This document shows positions 60,301-64,000 of a DNA stretch of 64,000 nucleotides, piece after piece. The notes below the pieces were generated by a model, which did not search any database, was not told the origin of the DNA, and saw only the letters and a list, made by a program, of their open reading frames with translations. This DNA comes from Liolophura sinensis (lineage: Eukaryota > Mollusca > Polyplacophora > Chitonida > Chitonidae): contig NC_088307.1 of assembly GCF_032854445.1 (NCBI RefSeq), positions 2,234,001 through 2,298,000 of the forward strand, written 5' to 3'. A program made the translations under genes and the position numbers. Position 1 is the stretch's first letter, and each line of letters opens with the position of its first letter.

Positions 60301-63031
60301 GGACCCAATAGGGACTGGTATAAACCACTGCACTCTGCTAGGTACCTGGCAAACCTCCTCATGTATGGCCATAGCGGACCCAATAGGGACTGGTATAAAC
60401 CACTGCACTCTGCTAGGTATCTGACAAACCTCCTCATGTATGGCCATAGCGGACCCAATAGGGACTGGTGGAAACCACTGCACTCTGATAGGTACCTGGC
60501 AAACCTCCTCATGTATGGCCATAGGGGAGCCAATAGGGACTGGTAGAAACCATTGCACTCTGCTAGGTATCTGACAAACCTCCTCATGTATGGCCATAGG
60601 GGACCCAATAGGGACTGGTATAAACCACTGCACTCTGCTAGGTACCTGGCAAACCTCCTCATGTATGGCCATAGGGGAGCCAATAGGGACAGGTACTAGG
60701 TATCTGACAAACCTCCTCATGTATGGCCATAGGGGACCCAATAGGGACTGGTAGAAACCATTGCACTCTGCTAGGTATCTGACAAACCTCCTCATGTATG
60801 GCCATAGGGGACCCAATAGGGACTGGTAGAAACCATTGCACTCTGCTAGGTATCTGACAAACCTCCTCATGTATGGCCATAGCGGACCCAATAGGGACTG
60901 GTATAAACCACTGCACTCTGCTAGGTACCTGGCAAACCTCCTCATGTATGGCCATAGGGGAGCCAATAGGGACAGGTAGAAACCACTGCACTCTGCTAGG
61001 TATCTGACAAACCTCCTCATGTATGGCCATAGGTACCCAATAGGGACTAACCACTGCACTCTACTAGGTACCTGACAAACCTCCTCACATATGACCATGG
61101 CTGACCCAATAGGAACCAGATTGGAACATTTTATCATGCGCCATACTGTTTACATATGTTGTCTTTTTCCTTCACCTGGTTCTTTTCACTCAACAATTCC
61201 ACACCTCTAAATAAGCCTGCCATAATCATAAATAATACAAACCCTGAACAATATTTCAAGTTATATATCTGGTATAAAATTTTGTTATACAGCATCTTAT
61301 TTTGGCAAGATCTTTTCCACAGACCTGGGAATCTGGCAGTGAGTTGCAGAGGTTTCGGAAAAAGTGAGGTCCTTTTTCCTTGCGTAGGTCATCCACTTGG
61401 CTGTAGACAAGCCTCCGCCAGACCTCTTTACGGTACTGGTGTGGTATTCCTCCGCGACACAACTGCTTCAGCTCTTTATCCTGTAACGATCACAACCCAC
61501 AAAGGAAATTATTGCAAATTAACAAGATTAAACTTTGACTAAAATAATATAAAATGAACAAGATTTACTGATCAGGAGCCATTTGTAAAAGTCTTCTGAG
61601 CCATTGGCAAATAGTTATGCAGCACCTCAAGATTGAAAGCTCGAAGTGAAGCTGATTACGTATATTACTCTGTTATAAACACAAAAATCCACCAATATGT
61701 CACAAAATGGGGCAGAACTGCTGTCAGGAGTGTCTGGGCCAACTACAAATACAAAAGCACGTCAGTATAAACGCCAAAAAACGAATAGATTGACAAGCAT
61801 ATGTACGAACAGCAAGGCAGTCACACTGACAGCCATACTATATATTCCCTTATTAATGGATGGCGTATAAAAATGAAAAACCAAAGACTACTCTTACTTG
61901 AATGAGAAAAAATGTTCCAAGTCAAGTGTTCTATTTCTTAGGCAATATGGATGACTTTAGGTGCCGATAGTAACAAACAATTTTATTGCCATAAAGTTTA
62001 CAGACAGACAGACAGACAGATGGGCGAACATTCATTCAGCAAGATAAACCAAACCATAATACAACCCATCACAAATGAAGTAAGTAGAACGACCACTGAA
62101 AACGGAAATTTCCAAGACAATCCTTCCTTTTGACTTTTTAGGCATTTAATTTCTTATGTAGATTTCATGGACCAGAGTTGGCATCAGTATTATATTAAAC
62201 ATTTTTTCATCTGATCTCAAACATCTCATTACATGTTGAAATCAATACTTATTAATATTAATCAAGAGACATTAGAGAATTTCGCAAGAAATTCGGACAC
62301 AGATGAAAATAAAAGTGGAAGAACCCATAAAACTTAACCATTGACTATTATCTTACCGATCTGTCAAACTCTCTGTGCTGACAAAGAAAGTCCTTCCAGC
62401 GCAGCTGATGGTGTTCGTAGTTTGCCAGCTGCATTGTGTAGTGCTGGTTGAGTTGTTGGCAGATGTAATGAAGGAGCAGACCAGTGTTCTGATGGCTGTG
62501 TTTGAACCCATAGTTATCCACATGGTGAGGGCTGCCTGCCAATCTGGAACAAGCAGGAATCATTGACTGAGTGATTGATTAAGGCTATAACAGGTGATTC
62601 ATTGATTTATTTGAATGATGTTTACAGATGCCTTTTCCTTCGACACCATGGCTATCAATTTCAGAGTGGAAGTCAGTCAGCAGAATTTTAACCAGGTACC
62701 TGACAAACCTCCTGACCTGACCCCACAGTCTTTCACCAGGTACCTGACAAACCTCCTGTCTTCAAGCCACTAGTGGCCTTCTAGCTAGATGGGGGCATGC
62801 AGATTCATTGCCTGGGGCCAATCAGCTCCGCCAGAACAACACGAGCCTATGAGCCCCTAGTAAATCGGCTGCTCTGAAGAAGACTACAGATTCCAGTTTC
62901 ACAAAACTTGGCATTACCACAAAGGGGAGATAATCAGGTTTAAACCTGTTACCTTCTCACCTCTCAAATGTTGGCAGACTGGGATTTGTCCTCCGGGCTT
63001 CTGACAACAAACCTTTGACTGTGGCTTTGTG
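57184..63031 (-). CDS. TBC-domain Rab GTPase-activating protein, partial, six exons
   Basis: Exons in order on the minus strand are 63031-62961, 62543-62357, 61480-61325, 59235-59146, 58163-58039 and 57394-57184. All junction phases agree, giving 280 continuous residues. The TBC domain starts at about residue 97 (GGIPHQYRKEVW). It holds the catalytic arginine finger in ISLDLMRTMP (Arg153) and the glutamine finger in GYCQGLN (Gln190), so the protein should speed GTP hydrolysis on a Rab. The segment before it (VDNYGF, then WKDFL before the TBC start) matches the layout ahead of the TBC domain in TBC1D2/TBC1D2B, which act in endosomal or junction traffic with an N-terminal PH domain. That N-terminal part would lie past position 64000. 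The last third of the TBC domain (the IWD...EG region) was not found. Family is confident; the exact subfamily is not. Confidence 0.88.
57395..58038 (-). other. TBC gene intron with a SINE fragment
   Basis: Intron between the glutamine-finger exon and the last exon found. Besides the SINE tail at 57515-57635 it is ordinary AT-rich sequence. Confidence 0.7.
57515..57635 (+). mobile_element. SINE 3' fragment in a TBC intron
   Basis: GTATAAGTGAAATATTCTTG then AGTACAGCATAAAACCCC and CAATCAAATAAATAA. Only the body end and tail domain remain. Confidence 0.72.
58039..58163 (-). CDS. TBC gene exon: glutamine finger
   Basis: 125 bp from CCTTTCAG to TTCTG|GTGAGA. It encodes IHDLQDVLLAFCIHNPSVGY, then CQGLNFIVAMSLLIMEPPDA and F, plus two bases of Trp210. 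YCQG carries the catalytic Gln of dual-finger TBC GAPs. Confidence 0.92.
58261..58509. mobile_element. MITE-C copy 1, in a TBC intron
   Basis: The left end, TCATGTCAAACATGTTAGGC, mirrors the right end (GCTTGCCAAACATTTTTCAC ... CACATGTCAC). The interior shares AACTATTTTT...CATT(C/T)ACTATTACA and GTCATTTAGA with the copy at 63241. Confidence 0.6.
58552..58716. repeat. 17-bp tandem repeat, about 9 copies
   Basis: Unit TGTAGAATCTCCCCTAT with small variations; in a TBC intron. Confidence 0.9.
58819..59062. repeat. 114-bp tandem duplication, about 2.1 copies
   Basis: ATTAGTTAATGCTCATGA and CATGAAGTTTTCAGAATACT recur 114 bp apart, with a third partial copy (CAGTGCCCAGGATATC). It lies just 3' of the arginine-finger exon on the gene strand. 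Confidence 0.88.
59146..59235 (-). CDS. TBC gene exon: arginine finger
   Basis: 90 bp, 30 codons, too short to stand out as an open frame. The acceptor is TTTGGTGACAG and the donor AAAGGG|GTGAGA. It encodes LAARYRKQISLDLMRTMPSN then VKFSSPGSKG. The ISLDLMR motif is the IxxDxxR box of Rab GAPs, whose Arg inserts into the GTPase active site. It sits phase 0 between its neighbours and supplies exactly the piece they lack. Confidence 0.88.
59371..59708. repeat. 20-bp tandem repeat, about 17 copies
   Basis: Unit TGGTAGTCAGTATTACAGGA with TGGTGG and GGGTGG variants. It abuts the 75-bp array. Confidence 0.95.
59711..61088. repeat. 75-bp minisatellite, about 18 copies, in a TBC intron
   Basis: The unit contains GGTATCTGACAAACCTCCTC, ATGTATGGCCATAGGGGACC and CAATAGGGACTGG. 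Because 75 is divisible by 3, frames of up to 478 codons stay open on both strands. They lie inside an intron between two well-supported exons and have no family signature, so they are not genes. Confidence 0.95.
61325..61480 (-). CDS. TBC gene exon: start of TBC domain
   Basis: 156 bp, exactly 52 codons, between CGTTACAG and TCCCAG|GTCTGT. It contains DKELKQLCRGGIPHQYRKEV and WRRLVYSQVDDL. G-I-P followed by R and V-W is the usual N-terminal TBC signature. Confidence 0.9.
61481..62356 (-). other. TBC gene intron
   Basis: AT-rich, with a short ACAG run at 61978-61998. Nothing else was recognised. Confidence 0.7.
62357..62543 (-). CDS. TBC gene exon: pre-TBC region
   Basis: 187 bp from TTGTTCCAG to ATCG|GTAAGA; the first base completes the split Arg. 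It encodes residues 25-86, including HHVDNYGF, LLLHYICQQLNQHYT and LRWKDFL, and ends in phase 0. The VDxYGF and WxxFL signatures precede the TBC domain in TBC1D2-type proteins. Confidence 0.85.
62544..62960 (-). other. TBC gene intron with two AGGTACCTGACAAACCTCCT copies
   Basis: The 20-base string AGGTACCTGACAAACCTCCT occurs twice (about 62694 and 62738, 44 bp apart). The same string is part of the 75-bp minisatellite 1.6 kb away in another intron of this gene. Confidence 0.7.
62961..63031 (-). CDS. TBC gene, first visible exon
   Basis: 71 bp between the acceptor TTTGTTTCAG and the donor GAGAG|GTGAG. It encodes HKATVKGLLSEARRTNPSLP followed by TFE, plus two bases of an Arg codon completed by the next exon. 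This is a linker before the TBC domain. It begins in phase 0, so at least one more 5' exon is needed. Confidence 0.75.
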
Positions 63032-63240
63032 CTGAAACAAAAAAATGGATGAAAAATACACTGATTTTCACTATGTGAAAGAAAAACATTTCTTAAGGAT
63101 TTTCAAGACCCTAATATCCAACATTGTCCAACACTTCCAAAAGCTGTTCAGTTTAGCTACAAACTTTCATGCTGGGTTAATAGGGAGGTTTAGAGTTCGC
63201 ACTCTTATTGTTAAAGGTAAAAAATGTCGTTCTGCACCAC

Positions 63241-63455
63241 ATGACCTGTCAGAAATGTTAGATAACTATTTTTCATTACATTTACTATGACACTGTCACC
63301 TGAAAAAGGTTCCCAAGAAAGTTATTTAGAATAAACACACAATGTATAAAATTGAGCCTTCATGAACTTCCTAAGGGTAAGCCGTGTCAGCAGTTTATCC
63401 AGAAAATGCTGACAAATTAGTGTCGACAAAAGTTGCCTAACATTTTTGACACGTC
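63241..63455. mobile_element. MITE-C copy 2, upstream of the first visible TBC exon
   Basis: The left end is GACCTGTCAGAAATGTTAGA; the right end is AGTTGCCTAACATTTTTGAC ACGTC. The right end in reverse is almost identical to the left end of copy 1. It lies in what should be an intron of the TBC gene. Confidence 0.6.
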
Positions 63456-63469
63456 AAATGATACAAACA

Positions 63470-64000
63470 GACTAACCATCAGACAGACAGACCATCAGAC
63501 AGACAGACCATCAGACAGACAGACTATGAGACACACAGACAGACAGACCATCAGGCAGACAGACAGACCATCAGACAGACAGCCAGCCACAGACCATCAG
63601 ACAGACAGACCATCAGACAGACCATCAGACAGACAGACTGACCATCTGACAAACAGACAGACTGACCATCAGACGGACAGACAGACCAACCATCAGACAG
63701 ACAGAATGACCATCAGACAGAGAGACTGACCATCAGATAGCCAGACTGACCAGACAGACAGACTGACCATCAGATAGACAGTCTGACCAGACAGACAGAC
63801 TGACCATCAGACGGACGGACAGACCAACCATCAGACAGGCAGACTGACCATCAGACAGACAGACTGACCATCAGATAGACAGACTGACCATCAGACAGAC
63901 AGAATGACCATCAGACAGACAGACTGACCATCAGATAGACAGACTGACCAGACAGACAGACTGATCATCAGATAGACAGACTGACCAGACAGACAGACTG
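63470..64000. repeat. GACA/CATCAGACAGACAGACTGAC repeat running off the right edge
   Basis: Mixed tetranucleotide (ACAG) and about 20-bp units with CCATCAGACAGACAGACTGA. The strand is nearly free of T outside these motifs, and the array continues past the window. Confidence 0.95.

Noticed and set aside
59643-61137. Open frames of 261-478 codons on both strands
   Set aside because: They are translations of the 75-bp minisatellite, lie inside a TBC intron, and have no family signature.

Overview
This is a gene-poor, repeat-rich piece of an animal nuclear genome. Splice sites, introns up to 18.8 kb, tRNA-derived SINEs, MITE-like elements and minisatellites all point to a metazoan. The SINE tail domain (with the string GTATAAGTGAAATATTCTTG, followed by AAAACACCAATCAAATAAAT-like ends) is a type I associate with molluscs, so a mollusc or a close lophotrochozoan is the best guess. 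I see no bacterial, phage, CRISPR or operon features.

Two real protein-coding genes can be reconstructed. On the + strand, a complete three-exon gene (11151-11425, 30201-31759, 32488-33095) encodes an 813-residue secreted protein: signal peptide, long coiled-coil stalk interrupted by an Asp/Glu-rich stretch, and a C-terminal fibrinogen-related domain (FReD). Intron phases match at both junctions. On the - strand, six exons between 63031 and 57184 encode 280 continuous residues of a TBC-domain Rab GTPase-activating protein most like the TBC1D2/TBC1D2B class. Its 5' part lies beyond the right edge, and I could not find its last TBC exon(s).

Layout: 1-11150 is intergenic, with SINEs and minisatellites at 1.76-2.59, 4.54-5.48 and 8.4-9.06 kb. 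11.1-33.1 kb is the FReD gene; its first intron holds about ten tandem arrays, including 1.1 kb ones at 17.0-18.1 and 27.4-28.5 kb. 33.1-57.2 kb is intergenic or possibly unrecognised 3' gene territory. It carries tandem arrays, SINEs, MITEs, a TTAA-bounded inverted-repeat element (44998-45556), and the 3' end of a dead LINE whose 3' UTR seems to have expanded into 19 copies of a 71-bp unit (46844-48640). 57.2-63.0 kb is the TBC gene, whose introns carry a 75-bp minisatellite and a pair of related MITE-like elements. 63.47-64.0 kb is a GACA-rich repeat running off the edge.

By my count about a fifth of the window is tandem array. Most long open frames (1830-2604, 27370-28605, 33893-35361, 59643-61137) are translations of these arrays and are not genes. 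The two genes are unrelated in function (a secreted lectin-like or adhesion protein, and an intracellular Rab GAP), and nothing suggests that they work together.
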